From positions 8,432,001 through 8,496,000 of the forward strand of contig NC_067205.1 in the NCBI RefSeq assembly GCF_026262505.1: a DNA stretch of 64,000 nt. Reading direction: 5' to 3'. The position numbers and the translations under genes are program-made. This DNA comes from Trichomonas vaginalis G3 (lineage: Eukaryota > Parabasalia > Trichomonadida > Trichomonadidae). This document shows, one piece after another, positions 26,477-37,605 of the stretch (position 1 is the stretch's first letter; every line of letters starts with the position of its first letter). The notes beneath the pieces were generated by a model. The model saw only the letters and a program-made list of their open reading frames with translations. It ran no database searches and had not been told where the DNA came from.

Positions 26477-26689
26477 ATGGCGGCAGGATTCTTTAAAAAG
26501 TTATGGGATAAAGTAAAAAGAGGAGCGCATAAAGTTTGGGAAACAATGAAGAAGGGAGCAAATTGGATATTTAAGAATAAAGAAGCAATTAGTGACATTG
26601 CAGAACAAATAGCACCTAATGTTCCGGTAAGGGAAGTATTAAATAAAGGAGATAAAGTTTATCGTCGACTACAACCGATACTAAGATAA
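26477..26689 (+). CDS. Amphipathic minor-capsid-like protein, element C (1)
   Basis: 70 residues. Begins MAAGFFKKLWDKVKRGAHKV, a cationic amphipathic helix with aromatic face, then a second helix and a basic end. It shares its first residues with the leftward gene at 26,710 (MAAGFFKRLWEGIKK), so the two are paralogues or share a domain. A membrane-active, protein VI-like role is suspected. Confidence 0.6.
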   Translation: MAAGFFKKLWDKVKRGAHKVWETMKKGANWIFKNKEAISDIAEQIAPNVPVREVLNKGDKVYRRLQPILR

Positions 26690-26709
26690 AAATAATATTT
26701 ATTTTTCCA

Positions 26710-26946
26710 CTACTTTCCTCCTATTTTATTAAGTATTCCTTCAGCTATTCCACCAATTGCGTTACCTGCTTGTGCTCCCATCGCCGGATTACCTGCTTTA
26801 GTACCTAATACTCCACCTATGATAGTTCCTGCCGTTTTCGCTACTGGTGCCAAAAAGTTTGCAATGGGTTTTATTATTTTCTGATGAACCCAACTTGCAG
26901 CTTTCTTAATTCCTTCCCATAACCTTTTAAAGAATCCTGCCGCCAT
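26710..26946 (-). CDS. Amphipathic minor-capsid-like protein, element C (2)
   Basis: 78 residues. The cationic amphipathic start is as in 26,477; residues 35-75 are a Gly/Ala-rich hydrophobic stretch (TAGTIIGGVLGTKAG) like a membrane or glycine-zipper segment. It is convergent with its neighbour, and the start is 70 bp from the capsid start on the other strand. Confidence 0.6.
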   Translation of the reverse strand: MAAGFFKRLWEGIKKAASWVHQKIIKPIANFLAPVAKTAGTIIGGVLGTKAGNPAMGAQAGNAIGGIAEGILNKIGGK

Positions 26947-27016
26947 AGTTGATTATTTCATTAAAATTAAAAATTCATTTTCATCTTTTAATTTTGATTT
27001 TTTTATTTCATCATAA

Positions 27017-28657
27017 ATGACGACTAACTATTTGGTGCCAAACACTAAACCGATTAATGGAAATGTATTTCATTCATTCGAAAAGATAAATGAAATATTC
27101 GCAAAGAATGACGGTAGAAGATATTATAGAGAACTTGAAAGTTCATGCTATGACTCTGATACTCCATATTTTGATGATAAACAAACTCATTTAAGAATTA
27201 CAAATCCGGCTCATGATGTGAACCAATTAGGTGACACATATATTAAACGCAAAGTTAAAGCAACTCTTGTTTCAAATAAAGCTTTCACATGTGATGCCGC
27301 TTTTAAATGCATGCGTTTATTCGTTGGTTATAAATCATCAAATCAAAGCTTTAAGCAATTAGAAGTAGAAACCGAAAGAGGTGATGCCGGTTATCTTCAG
27401 ATGGATTGCGCCCGTGAATCTTTTGCATTTGCAACATATAAACCAAAATCAGAAAGGAAAGTTAAAAAGTTTGTTCATTCATTATATAACAATGTCCAAA
27501 AATATGATAACTCAGTATGTGGTAAATATATTGACCCTTCAGAAGTTTTCAAGAGAGCAAATGAAGAAGTTGATGTCACTTTTGATATGATTATTCCGGT
27601 AAATGATTTGTTAGCATTTCAGGCGTTCGATGATTATCCTAAATCATTTGGTGAAATCATTCTTAAATATTATGTTTTCAGGGATACTTTAGTATTTTGT
27701 CAGGTTGACCCGTTAAGAGTTGCTGATTTACAAAATTATGTTTATGAAAAGATAACTGATGAAAATTATGAAAAGATTATGAATCATGTTTATAAATACG
27801 ATCGCAAATTCCAACAAATCGGACTTCCTACCAAATTAATTACAAGCTTAGCCGCTACATCTGCTGACGCAACAGTTGAAGACGTTATTATTTCATGCAC
27901 AAAGATGGAAGTTTTAGAGGATAAATGCATTACACCAGGATACGGTTTAATTGAAGAATCAGTTAAAGCAATACCACGTTTATTCAGTAAGGAAGATCCA
28001 TTCATGATTCCAGCTCAACATATTGACGTTCGTTCACTAAATGGAGGTTGCATCACTCCTGAAGGTATCAGTTCTGATTTCTCATACGCTCTTCATAATG
28101 TTACAGATGTTGTGTTAACATTTCCGAAGAATGCAATGCAAAGAACGGTTTTAGAAAATCCAATGCTTCGAGGTCTCCAGGTCACTATAGATTCCAGAAA
28201 CTTCCCCGATCAAGCGATGACCACAGTGGGCGACATATTCTTTACACGTATGCTTCAAGCTTCTGATTTAGATGGAGTGAATGAATGCACAGAAGAATAC
28301 GAGGACTCATTAACTAGACCACTGAATGCAGATGATGGCACGCCATTAGCTAGAACATGGAAAGACCAAACTTCATTCTTATGCACTATTCCAGTTCAAC
28401 GTGATGGAGCGGGTATATTCTTTGATGGATTAGAAACTTTCAACTCACAAGTTACAGTACAAGTGAAAGCTTATCCAATCATTCAAGGTGAAAATGACAC
28501 TTACTGTTCAAAAGTGACAAATCCTCCTCAGGTTTGGTTTACTAGGACTACATATTGGACATGGACACCGGATGAAGGTTTGAAATATCATTCAACAGGT
28601 ACACCACCACAGTATAGAAGTTCATATGATGAAATATTGATGAATAGAAATGTTTAA
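27017..28657 (+). CDS. Major capsid protein, element C
   Basis: 546 residues, looks whole; the length fits Polinton double-jelly-roll capsid proteins. Beta-rich, with a strand-turn centre VTFDMIIPVNDLLAFQAFDD and a second barrel after residue ~330. An initiator-like TCATAAATG start context and a T-rich tract precede it. It is followed by the ATPase after 24 bp, the usual Polinton order. It would form the pseudo-hexameric capsomers. The call rests on length, composition and neighbours, since sequence motifs in this family are weak. Confidence 0.75.
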   Translation: MTTNYLVPNTKPINGNVFHSFEKINEIFAKNDGRRYYRELESSCYDSDTPYFDDKQTHLRITNPAHDVNQLGDTYIKRKVKATLVSNKAFTCDAAFKCMRLFVGYKSSNQSFKQLEVETERGDAGYLQMDCARESFAFATYKPKSERKVKKFVHSLYNNVQKYDNSVCGKYIDPSEVFKRANEEVDVTFDMIIPVNDLLAFQAFDDYPKSFGEIILKYYVFRDTLVFCQVDPLRVADLQNYVYEKITDENYEKIMNHVYKYDRKFQQIGLPTKLITSLAATSADATVEDVIISCTKMEVLEDKCITPGYGLIEESVKAIPRLFSKEDPFMIPAQHIDVRSLNGGCITPEGISSDFSYALHNVTDVVLTFPKNAMQRTVLENPMLRGLQVTIDSRNFPDQAMTTVGDIFFTRMLQASDLDGVNECTEEYEDSLTRPLNADDGTPLARTWKDQTSFLCTIPVQRDGAGIFFDGLETFNSQVTVQVKAYPIIQGENDTYCSKVTNPPQVWFTRTTYWTWTPDEGLKYHSTGTPPQYRSSYDEILMNRNV

Positions 28658-28681
28658 AATTATAAATTTATTTTTGATTAA

Positions 28682-29492
28682 ATGGATTTCAATTCTGAAG
28701 AATTAGCGGGAGTATATAATACCTACATAGATGATATGATTAATGAAGCATTGAGTGATAATAAAAATGCTCTATCTAAGGAAAAATTAATGAAAATTCC
28801 ATATTCTGAATGTTACTTAAATTCAATCACTGCAGCAATTGGTAAACAGAATAAGGGTAAAACATTAACGATATTAAAACAAATTATCATTATTGCTAAC
28901 ACTTCACCTTATTCTCATGTGTTAATTTATATCAACCGTTCAGGTTCACCTTCAGATGATACATTTGAATCTTTAAAGCATTTAATCAAAATTCCAATTA
29001 TTTATTTATCACAAGAAGAAGCGGAAGATTATTTGAAAAACTTTTTAATGTATAAAGAGTTATATAATACAATCAAGAAGCAAGGATTAGAGGATAAAAT
29101 TATTGATAAACAACGGGATGAATTATTTGAAACACTTTCTATTTCAAATTTTGATAGAGAATTTTTGCATTCACTAATTTTTCTAGATGATGCCGTGAAA
29201 TCAAAACTAATAACTAATGAGAAATCATATTTTAATCAATTATTAACTCAATGTCGACACATTCAGTGTTCATTCTTTATGGCTGTTCAATATTTCAAAG
29301 CATTAAGCACAAACATTAAATCAAACCTGTCCACCCTTTCATTTTCAGTGGTTTTAGTCGTCAACAGTTGAACGTTATGCTTTATCAAGTGAATTTACCA
29401 ATGAGCATTAATTTTACACACAATATCAGCAATTAGGTGAACATGGAAAAATAATAGTTGATTTAAATAAAGGAGGTGTTAAATTTGATTAA
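28682..29492 (+). pseudogene. Packaging ATPase, element C
   Basis: P-loop-like GKQNKGKT near residue 60 and Walker B LIFLDDA near residue 163; the following CRHIQCSFFMAVQYFKAL matches the sensor region of the B and A ATPases. Directly downstream of the capsid. The copy looks broken about once near its end. Confidence 0.7.
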
Positions 29493-29531
29493 CTTTTTTA
29501 TAATTATTTTATTTTTTATTTATAACTAAAC

Positions 29532-30397
29532 ATGACAGAAATAGCAAATCTTCTACAGGTTCCATTAAAACAAGGGACAAACAAAAGGGTGCATATAATA
29601 GAACTATGAAAGTTCCAGATGGAATGAAAGAATTAGTCCACATTGTTGCTGGTCTTCAAAAGGATGTTAAACAAATGAGAAACGTTTTAACATTACCAGA
29701 AGCTCAAGCATATGCCAAACGTCATGGACCAAATTGGGAAGCACATGAAGCAGACATTACAGGACCAAATGGAAAGCCTGATGGAATAAATGAAGTCTTT
29801 GTTACTGATGGTCAAGGAAATATTAAAGTCATAAATGGGTATAAATTAACAATGACGGATTATCCTAAACGTAAAGCATATAATGAACGTTATCCTATGC
29901 AATTTGATGAAAATGGAAAAGCTGTTAAACAATACATTGGAGAAGGTGAAAATGGTCCAATGTATTCATACCATCTTAATCCATATTCTTATTTCAATGA
30001 AGAATTAAATGCTGTTGAAGAGGGACCGGATGGATTACCACGATATGTTAATCAGTTTGATGGTCAATATGCAAATATTAGACCTGAAATTCCAGCTAAG
30101 AAATTCTTTAAAGTTGCTTTATTCAATCCAGTGTTCAATGAACAGAAAGAAGCAATGAAAGCAGAATTTAAACCAATTCAAGTGGCAAGAATTTCTTCAT
30201 CTTCACTTTCAGAAGCGTTCAAGGAATTGATAAAGAAACCACTTTATTCTCAACAAGGTTATAACTTTGATTTAATTAAAGAAAGTGATAGACGTAAATT
30301 AGAAAAATCAGATAGTTTTAAGAATGCATGTAATGAAATGATTAAAGATATTGTAAATGATAAAATAAGACTGGAAGAAACTCAAAGCAATCAATAA
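29532..30397 (+). pseudogene. Unknown Gly/Asp-rich protein, element C
   Basis: About 280 residues with a helical N-terminus and a central segment rich in DG/NG turns ([20 protein letters not shown]), then a helical C-terminus. The turn-rich middle suggests a beta structure. Polintons often have a virion protein after the ATPase; no family recognised. Looks slightly broken at the start. Confidence 0.45.
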
Positions 30398-30511
30398 CAT
30401 AATTGGTGCAGTTACAAAGAAAGTATAAGCAAACAATGATGAACCTTGGGATATTACCGTAACAACTAAATAAAACTTTAAATATATTTTTCTTTTTTTA
30501 TTCGATTATAA

Positions 30512-30793
30512 ATGAGAAGACGTTTCACTAGTCAAAAGAAACACAAACGCAAAGCAGAGATTACGGTTGGTTATAATGTAAATGATGATAAATCACGAAT
30601 TATTCAAAATGTTAAAGTTAATGTTAGCCCTGAATTAACAAGGTCAGCAACTCAACCAAATTTATTAACTCGTGACTTACCAAAGAAAGAAGAGGAGCAA
30701 AATAAAAAGAAGATGGAGACCCAATCATTTTATCTGAACCCGGTAAAGAACCTGTTGAAATTCCACTTATCCAACATACCCAGCACCACTTGA
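30512..30793 (+). CDS. Basic small protein, element C
   Basis: 93 residues with a strongly basic start (MRRRFTSQKKHKRKAE) and a Lys/Glu-rich middle. The T-rich tract and TATAAATG start context are present. Possibly a DNA-binding virion core protein. The C-terminal end may be affected by damage. Confidence 0.4.
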   Translation: MRRRFTSQKKHKRKAEITVGYNVNDDKSRIIQNVKVNVSPELTRSATQPNLLTRDLPKKEEEQNKKKMETQSFYLNPVKNLLKFHLSNIPSTT

Positions 30794-30826
30794 TAACCCA
30801 TATAAAATGACATTAATTCTGAATTA

Positions 30827-31117
30827 ATGAAAATTTACCGTGATATCATAACTGATAATTATGATTCAATAATAAATTTAATTGACCAATCCGGTTTAAT
30901 TATTTTACCTTATGAATCATTAATTCACATTATCGCCATTCTTTGTGATGTTCAAGATTCAGACGTTAAGATTCAATTTTTCATAGATGATGAGGTTTCA
31001 TGCTGCGGAACAGTTGCAAAAATAAATCCTATAAAGGATATTAGCACAATTAAGATATCAAAGAACGGAACAACAACTGAACTTCATTTAACATATAATG
31101 ATATTTATAATAAATAG
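30827..31117 (+). CDS. Small CCG-motif protein, element C
   Basis: 96 residues with DDEVSCCGTVAKI in the middle. The Cys-Cys-Gly motif and its surroundings resemble the B-family gene at 15,319/58,101. Looks whole. Function unknown; conserved between the two lineages. Confidence 0.5.
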   Translation: MKIYRDIITDNYDSIINLIDQSGLIILPYESLIHIIAILCDVQDSDVKIQFFIDDEVSCCGTVAKINPIKDISTIKISKNGTTTELHLTYNDIYNK

Positions 31118-31285
31118 TTGATGAATATAAAATATCACTTGAAAAATTCTTTGTTAAGGCTATTTAATATTCAAGCATTAACATTATCGAATAATAATCC
31201 TTTGAATCATAATCGATAATAATTGACCTTTCACCAGTTTCTATCGTTTGTTTTATTTCTTTTTGTTCCCCACTATCCGGATCAG

Positions 31286-31642
31286 TCATTGTAATTGTTT
31301 TGTTATAGTATCTGCTTTATCTTTAACTTCAATCTTTTTTCCATCGGGATATTTAAACCAAAATTCCAAAAATTCGATATTGTCAATCTGTTCATATTTT
31401 AATCTATCAATTACATTTTTAATACCATCTGAAAATCTTATGAAATGGTCATTATATGGGTTTGATTGAACTAAATTTGAATGAAGTGAAATATAACCTG
31501 TTGATGAATATGACATCGACTCATATTTTCTGAAAACACTAAAATTTATAACATGAATGAATTTCTTATTCGTTGAATTTATGAATTCTTGAGGTAATCT
31601 TATTCTAGTTTTATTTATCACTGGAAAATAACGCTTTACCAT
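31286..31642 (-). CDS. Beta-rich small protein, element C
   Basis: 118 residues, leftward, divergent from the next gene by about 20 bp. Its order of segments (an N-terminal P-x-x-W/F region, a central SLHSNL strand, an IEFLEFWFKYPDG end) loosely recalls the proteins at 4,387 and 22,134. Homology is uncertain. Positions 31,118-31,285 hold no convincing gene. Confidence 0.4.
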   Translation of the reverse strand: MVKRYFPVINKTRIRLPQEFINSTNKKFIHVINFSVFRKYESMSYSSTGYISLHSNLVQSNPYNDHFIRFSDGIKNVIDRLKYEQIDNIEFLEFWFKYPDGKKIEVKDKADTITKQLQ

Positions 31643-31663
31643 ATTTTTAATCGTAATAAAAAA

Positions 31664-32095
31664 ATGTCAATTATCAATATTATTTCGAATAATAACTGTG
31701 AATTAAATTTAACAGTTAGTGGAATTTATAATGTTACTCTCGTTTCTGTGAGTGGTAAATTTAATCCCATTCTTTTAGACCCTTCAGATTATATATCATT
31801 TATTAAAGATGACCTTGAAAAAACGTATGATATGTATATAAATAATGTGATAGTGAAATGGGATATTAACATGATTTTAAGTTATTTAAATGAATCATTT
31901 ATCGTATGGTATGAAGAAAATTTTAAATCAAAACCTGATAAACTTTTTGAACTTGATGAAATAAATAACCTTATTAAATTTCCGCTGAAAATTAAATTTT
32001 GTACTCCTCATCTTCGTTCATTGTTGGGGATATTAAATTTTGAAAAAGATGTTGGGGATGTTTTGTATTCTGACACTGGTTCAATTTCATTTTAA
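31664..32095 (+). CDS. Unknown protein, element C
   Basis: 143 residues, looks whole, beta-rich start (CELNLTVSGIYNVTLVSVSG). Preceded by a T-rich/A-rich start context. Likely virion accessory by position between capsid and fibre genes. Confidence 0.4.
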   Translation: MSIINIISNNNCELNLTVSGIYNVTLVSVSGKFNPILLDPSDYISFIKDDLEKTYDMYINNVIVKWDINMILSYLNESFIVWYEENFKSKPDKLFELDEINNLIKFPLKIKFCTPHLRSLLGILNFEKDVGDVLYSDTGSISF

Positions 32096-32121
32096 TCAAA
32101 TGTGATAAAGTTAATACCCCA

Positions 32122-32400
32122 ATGAGATTTTCACATCAAACATTAGACCCTAACTCTTACCCATCAATACAAAACATTTTATCCATCAACTTAAACACAT
32201 TTTCTTTATCATATCCATTTCAATTATCCGGGAATTCATTTATTCTTCATTCAAAAGATTTATCAAATATTAAATTTAGAGTAACTGACCTATTTGATTG
32301 TGATTTAGAATTCATGAATGAAATATTATGGCAATTTCAAATAGAAAAAATAGGTGATGAGATAACGATTAAATATTTATTTTTAAATCATAATAAATGA
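32122..32400 (+). CDS. Unknown small protein, element C
   Basis: 92 residues, looks whole. Pattern SYPFQLSGNSFILHSKDLSN is reminiscent of HASFSGAQNSFLCLMNDFYE in 22,534-22,878, so it may be a member of the same conserved family. Function unknown. Confidence 0.4.
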   Translation: MRFSHQTLDPNSYPSIQNILSINLNTFSLSYPFQLSGNSFILHSKDLSNIKFRVTDLFDCDLEFMNEILWQFQIEKIGDEITIKYLFLNHNK

Positions 32401-32428
32401 TTAAACAACAGCAACCACAACAACTTAA

Positions 32429-32457
32429 GGCACAAAGCACCAGGTCCCTCAGACCAT
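32429..32457. repeat. Double mini-hairpin
   Basis: An imperfect pair of short stem-loops with the same layout as 43,996-44,023: a GG...CC hairpin, then CAGGTCC and a second hairpin ending ACCAT. Stems are partly wobble-paired. Confidence 0.45.
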
Positions 32458-32459
32458 TA

Positions 32460-34216
32460 CATACGCCATATATGCATATAATTCAAAGACGGCAGAACAA
32501 ACGCAAAGGTTGAAATATGGAGATTTGGAGATAGTATTGAAAAATGAACATTTCGAATTCGTTTGCAAAGGTGGTGCAGTGATATCAAATATAAAAGAAA
32601 TTTTATTTATGAATTCAAAAATTAAAGGAATAACGGATGATATAACATCAATTCCACCAGAAAACAGAGATATTACGCATTAAATGCATTTCCTAAAGTT
32701 TTGAAGATGGAAGATTTAATTTAAATGAGGAATTCATAAAAGGTTTCCTAAATGACATAATGGAGAAATCAGATAAGGGATATGTGGATAGTGAGTTAGG
32801 GAAGAAGGCAAATTTGGTTTACGTTGATGAAAAGATAATGAAATTAAAGAAATGGTTAAATGGTATCATGAATGGACATCAAAGATTTTTAAAAACTAAA
32901 GCTGATACAGGATGGGTTTCAGGATGTTTAGACCTTAAAGCGGATAAAACATATGTTAATGATGAGTTAGGGAAGAAAGCAGATAAGGAATATGTGGATA
33001 GTGAGTTAGGGAAGAAGGCAAATTTGGTTTACGTTGATGAAAAAGATAAAGAAAATTAAAGAAAGGGTTGAATGGTATCATGAATGGACATCAAAGATTT
33101 TAAAAACTAAAGCTGATACAGGATGGGTTTCAGGATGTTTAGACCTTAAAGCGGATAAAACATATGTTAATGATGAGTTTAGGGAAGAAAGCAGATAAGG
33201 AATATGTTAACGAAATATACCAAAGTTTGATAGGAACAAAAAATATTGAAACTATTGTTGGCGACTTTTCTGTCAATGAAGAAAATAAATATTTTAGATG
33301 GCAGTTTGTACACTCCTTAAAAAATGGTATACGGTGGAAACTCATTCCGAAAAATAACAATGAAATGTATGTAAGTTATAAAAAGAATGATGGCACACAA
33401 GTTAAAGTTCCATTAGACAACAACTGCTACTTAAACTTATATGGAGACGAACAAAAGAAATATTTAAGAGTTTATGAAATGGCAGATATGACATTGCCTG
33501 ACCCAGCTCCAGCACCATATTATTATGACTATGGAGATGATGTCAGAACACCACATGTAGATGAACAAAAGTTAACATTATATTTAGATTATTATAGATA
33601 TAAAAGAATAATGCAATAGAAAAAACGAGAATATATATTAATACAATGACAGAAATAAATATTATAGTCAAGATTTTACCTACCCTGAAAACATAAGATT
33701 ATATTATAAAAAATATTCTGACACAAACCAGAAGAAACCTGAAATAGTTACACTATATTTTAAGTTCAAAAAGAGACAATCCTATAATATCTCATATGTT
33801 TGATTTAATGAACCCAGTAGGTTCTATTTATACATCTATGGATGCAAGAGGTCCTCAAGTAATGTTTGGTGTTGGTGCATGGGAACAAATAGTTGACAGG
33901 TTTTGTATTGTGCAAACTCTTCAAAGGAAACAGGGGGAAGTAAAACGATTTCAGGTGAAAATTTACCTGCACATAGTCACTACATAGATTTAAGCACATC
34001 TCAAGCAGGTTGGCATAAGCATAGATATTGGGATTGGTCAGGAATGACAAAAGGTTAAGGATATGATGTTAAAGACGACGTTAAGTTTGCCATAAATTGT
34101 TACTGGAGTGACACTCAGGAGAAGGAAACCATACACATTTCGTTTCAGGATATAACACAAACAACGGGACAAAGTAAAGAATACATGCCGCCATTTATGA
34201 CTGTATTCGCATGGTA
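32460..34216 (+). pseudogene. Fibre-like protein with phage tail-fibre motifs (broken)
   Basis: Three recognisable parts. First, a repeat region (about 32,760-33,210) of units like YVDSELGKKANLVYVDEK and KADKTYVNDELGKKAD, the 7/11-residue pattern of trimeric coiled-coil fibre shafts. Second, a beta-rich knob-like region (about 33,210-33,620). Third, near 33,796-33,910 the motif LMNPVGSIYTSMDARGPQ, then GAWEQIVDRF, and near 33,957-33,982 ENLPAHSHY. These are hallmarks of the C-terminal receptor-binding domain of phage short tail fibres/baseplate protein gp10 (PVGSIY...W..I.DRF...P.H.H). Broken in several places. Confidence 0.65.
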
Positions 34217-34379
34217 AGAGTTCAATGAACACACTTACCCAAAGGGTTTAGGCTTACCGATGAACTAAATATATTTTATGTCTGTAATAATTAGTGTAAT
34301 GAAGTAATGGATGAACTACAGAAAAGAAGTTAAAAGCTTGGGGTCGTTTTGTACAAAAATATTGTGAGTAAATGATTTA

Positions 34380-34785
34380 GGTTATTCAATAATTAATTAT
34401 TTTTGAAGAACTGAAGGTGTCACTATGTCACCATGTGTCACCAGGTCATTTCACTTCTCTGAAAAAATGAGACAACATGACATTTCGACAACATCACAGG
34501 AGGAAGGCAGTTATGACTTATTTTTGAAGAACTGAAGGTGTCACTATGTCACCATGTGTCACCAGGTCATTTCACTTCTCTGAAAAAATGAGACAACATG
34601 ACATTTCGACAACATCACGGGAAATATGTGTTATTGTTAATGTTATCATTCATGATTTCAGGTTATTCAATAATTAATTATTTTTGAAGAACTGAAGGTG
34701 TCACTATGTCACCATGTGTCACCAGGTCATTTCACTTCTCTGAAAAAATGAGACAACATGACATTTCGACAACATCACTGGATTA
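34380..34785. repeat. Three iteron-like modules, left of the helicase gene
   Basis: Three copies of a ~110-bp unit containing GAAGAACTGAAGGTGTCACT, ATGTCACCATGTGTCACC and CAACATGACATTTCGACAAC (starts near 34,400, 34,520 and 34,680). Orientation is the same as in the left terminal repeat. From 34,217 to 34,380 I see no gene. Confidence 0.85.
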
Positions 34786-34811
34786 ATGCAAAAATAAATT
34801 CCAATCATACT

Positions 34812-37122
34812 TTATAAAGCTTCATTTACAGGTATTTCGTCGTCAGTAAATGAATCCTCATTATCATTTGGTTCAACCTGTTTATATAATCCTTTCATTT
34901 CTTCTTTCAAAACATAACACCATGTTTGTTTACCATCTATTCTTACCTGTTTCCTATCACATTTATCCTTAATACTCATTTGAAAGTTTTTGTCTTTCAT
35001 GTCTGATGGTTTGCAGAATAGAGCATTTTTACACGTCATACCTACACACAATTCATCATAATGTGTATTTATCCATTCATCTAAAGGATTTGTTGATAAT
35101 TCCATTAAATCTTGTTTGGCTTCAGTCATCGGTATGATTCGTACATTAAATGATGAAAGGTCGTAATTGATAAAATATGTTAGTAAATTATCATAAAATT
35201 CCTTTGTGCATGAATCCATTAAATTCTTGAAGTAATCAAATTGACCCTTAAATTTACCATTAACCCTTAAAACTGCATATCTTCTGTCTCCAACTTCAAT
35301 TTCGACAGGGTAGACGTTGTTAGTTACGAAAATGAAGTTTGCAACGTTCTGAGCAGTTCTTCTGGGTTGATTCTTTTCATTAATTCTTATCTCATTATCC
35401 GTTATAATTGATTTCAAAGCGTTGAAGTTTGCGAGTCTGTCTTCACCTACATTCTTGAGTTCATTAAGTACAAGAACATTTTATCTCAACTACTGAGTTG
35501 AAATTACCCGTTAGCTCACTTATTTCGGTAATGTTTTTACATGAATAACCAGCGAGAAGTTCAGAAATAATGTCTGTAAATCTGTTTTTACCTGTTCCCT
35601 GAAGTCCTTTCAAAATAATTGATGTTTCATTCTTGATTCCAGGATGTTGAATCATTGATGCAATCCAGCCGAGAAAGTATTTATACACTTCATCGTTATT
35701 ATCACAAATGGCTTCTTTAATGAAATTCATAAACATCTCAATTTTTGAGTAATCTACTTTTTCGAGAATGTTGTATTTATAACCCTGAAACGTTGAGAAA
35801 ACATCTGGGGAATCAGATTTAAAGCAAACACCCTTAACGGTTAATGAGGATAATTGATTTAGTAGTACGTCCCATGCTGTTATGGTTTTACCTTCTTCTT
35901 TAAATAATTTAATCATTTTGAGTGACTCTTTCATGTTTGATTGAAGAACGAATGATATTTGATTCATTTTGTCATGAATATTATAGTCCTTTTGAATGAA
36001 GTATTTGTTTCCACAATCTACAAAACGGATGACACGTGATAAATCCTCAATTACTTCAGAACTGTTTTTATACTGATGATTTTCAGCTTTGCGTCTAATA
36101 TCTGTTATCAAAAACGAGTCATCAAGTTTTATATCAAATGTTATTTTTGGCTTACGTAATAAAGGTAAAACATATTCATCATAATATTCCTTTTGATAAA
36201 GTTTTAGAATCTTTACCAAAACAAATGGAGAAGTCATTAAATGTGCATATCTACTACGTGCTTTTTCAAAATTACTTTTTGCATTTTCAGTTAAACTGCA
36301 GAAATTATAAACGTTATCGTATGCTTCATTAATTAAATGATCCGGTAACGAATTAATAGCTTGAAACAGTGTGAATAATGTTATTTCTTTTTCTAAATTC
36401 ATGTTTCCACCATCATTATGTACTTCAAAATCACAGATGCCATCAACTATGCTCTGAGCTAGTTTATCGTCAATGTTTACATCTTTGTTTTCATTCATTA
36501 TACTCTTTATTTCTTCGCTCTTCTGTTCAACTCTTACCTTAATATTCAAATCATTTAATATATCATTCACTGTTCTGGTTAATGTTGAATCATAACTTCC
36601 ACGAATGAATGAGTATGTATTGATTGGTTCTGATGCATTCTTGCGAACTCTTGAATCAGCCATAACTACTAAAGAACGTTTTGAATCATCCATTGAAGTC
36701 ATTATGTCAATATCATAATCATTGCAGGAATAACATTTAATCATTCTGTTCGAGGTTGAATAGAAGAAATTAGTGTTGCAATAAATGTGAAGACCTCCTG
36801 ATGCGGTTTTAACGATAACATCTTTATCCGAAAGTTTTGATAAAATATCTTTTCTAACTGTTTCTTTAAGTTCATCATTGTACGATTTATTGATATCAAC
36901 ATCTATAATCGTTAAATTTGAAATTTTATTTGCTAATAAAGCTGTACCAGTTTTCCTTCCTCTTCCTCCATCATGTTTGAGGTAGTTATGTAAATCAATC
37001 TTATTTTCACCAATTCTTTCGTTGAGGGTTTTAGTTTCTGCCACAACTAATTCCTCAACTAATGAATCAATAACTTTTTCATCAGAAACGATAAAGTCGA
37101 TGTTGTTGTTTGTTGCTGTCAT
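34812..37122 (-). pseudogene. Primase-SF3 helicase, element C
   Basis: The N-terminal half is a primase-polymerase (AEP/Prim-Pol) domain: a GRKTGTALLANK-type segment, then TIIDVDINK with the metal-binding Asp pair and TASGGLHIY with the conserved His. The C-terminal half is an SF3 D5-like helicase with Walker A GLQGTGKNRF and the NFIFVTNNVYPVEIEVGDRR polar region. About 750 residues in total, usual for Polinton/virophage primase-helicases. Broken about once. Iteron-like modules lie in opposite orientation on both sides. Confidence 0.8.
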
Positions 37123-37189
37123 TTATATAGGAATAAAAAAATAAAAATAATTTTAAAACTAACTTTATTTTTGTAAGACATTAATTTTC

Positions 37190-37530
37190 GTAAATGTTGT
37201 CGAAATGTCATGTTGTCTCATTTTTTCAGAGAAGTGAAATGACCTGGTGACACATGGTGACATAGTGACACCTTCAGTTCTTCAAAAATAAGTCATAACT
37301 GCCTTCCTCCTGTGATGTTGTCGAAATGTCATGTTGTCTCATTTTTTCAGAGAAGTGAAATGACCTGGTGACACATGGTGACATAGTGACACCTTCAGTT
37401 CTTCAAAAATAAGTCATAACTGCCTTCCTCCTGTGATGTTGTCGAAATGTCATGTTGTCTCATTTTTTCAGAGAAGTGAAATGACCTGGTGACACATGGT
37501 GACATAGTGACACCTTCATTTATTCAAAAA
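37190..37530. repeat. Three iteron-like modules, right of the helicase gene
   Basis: Three ~120-bp copies, inverted relative to 34,380-34,785 and in the same orientation as the right terminal repeat. Bordered on both sides by the phrase GTAAGACATTAATTTTCGTA, which is also a terminal-repeat phrase. Confidence 0.85.
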
Positions 37531-37605
37531 CGTAAGACATTAATTTTCGTAAATTCTTTCACAAACTTTAGAACGGCATAATTTAAATTTTTATTTTTAT
37601 CATAA

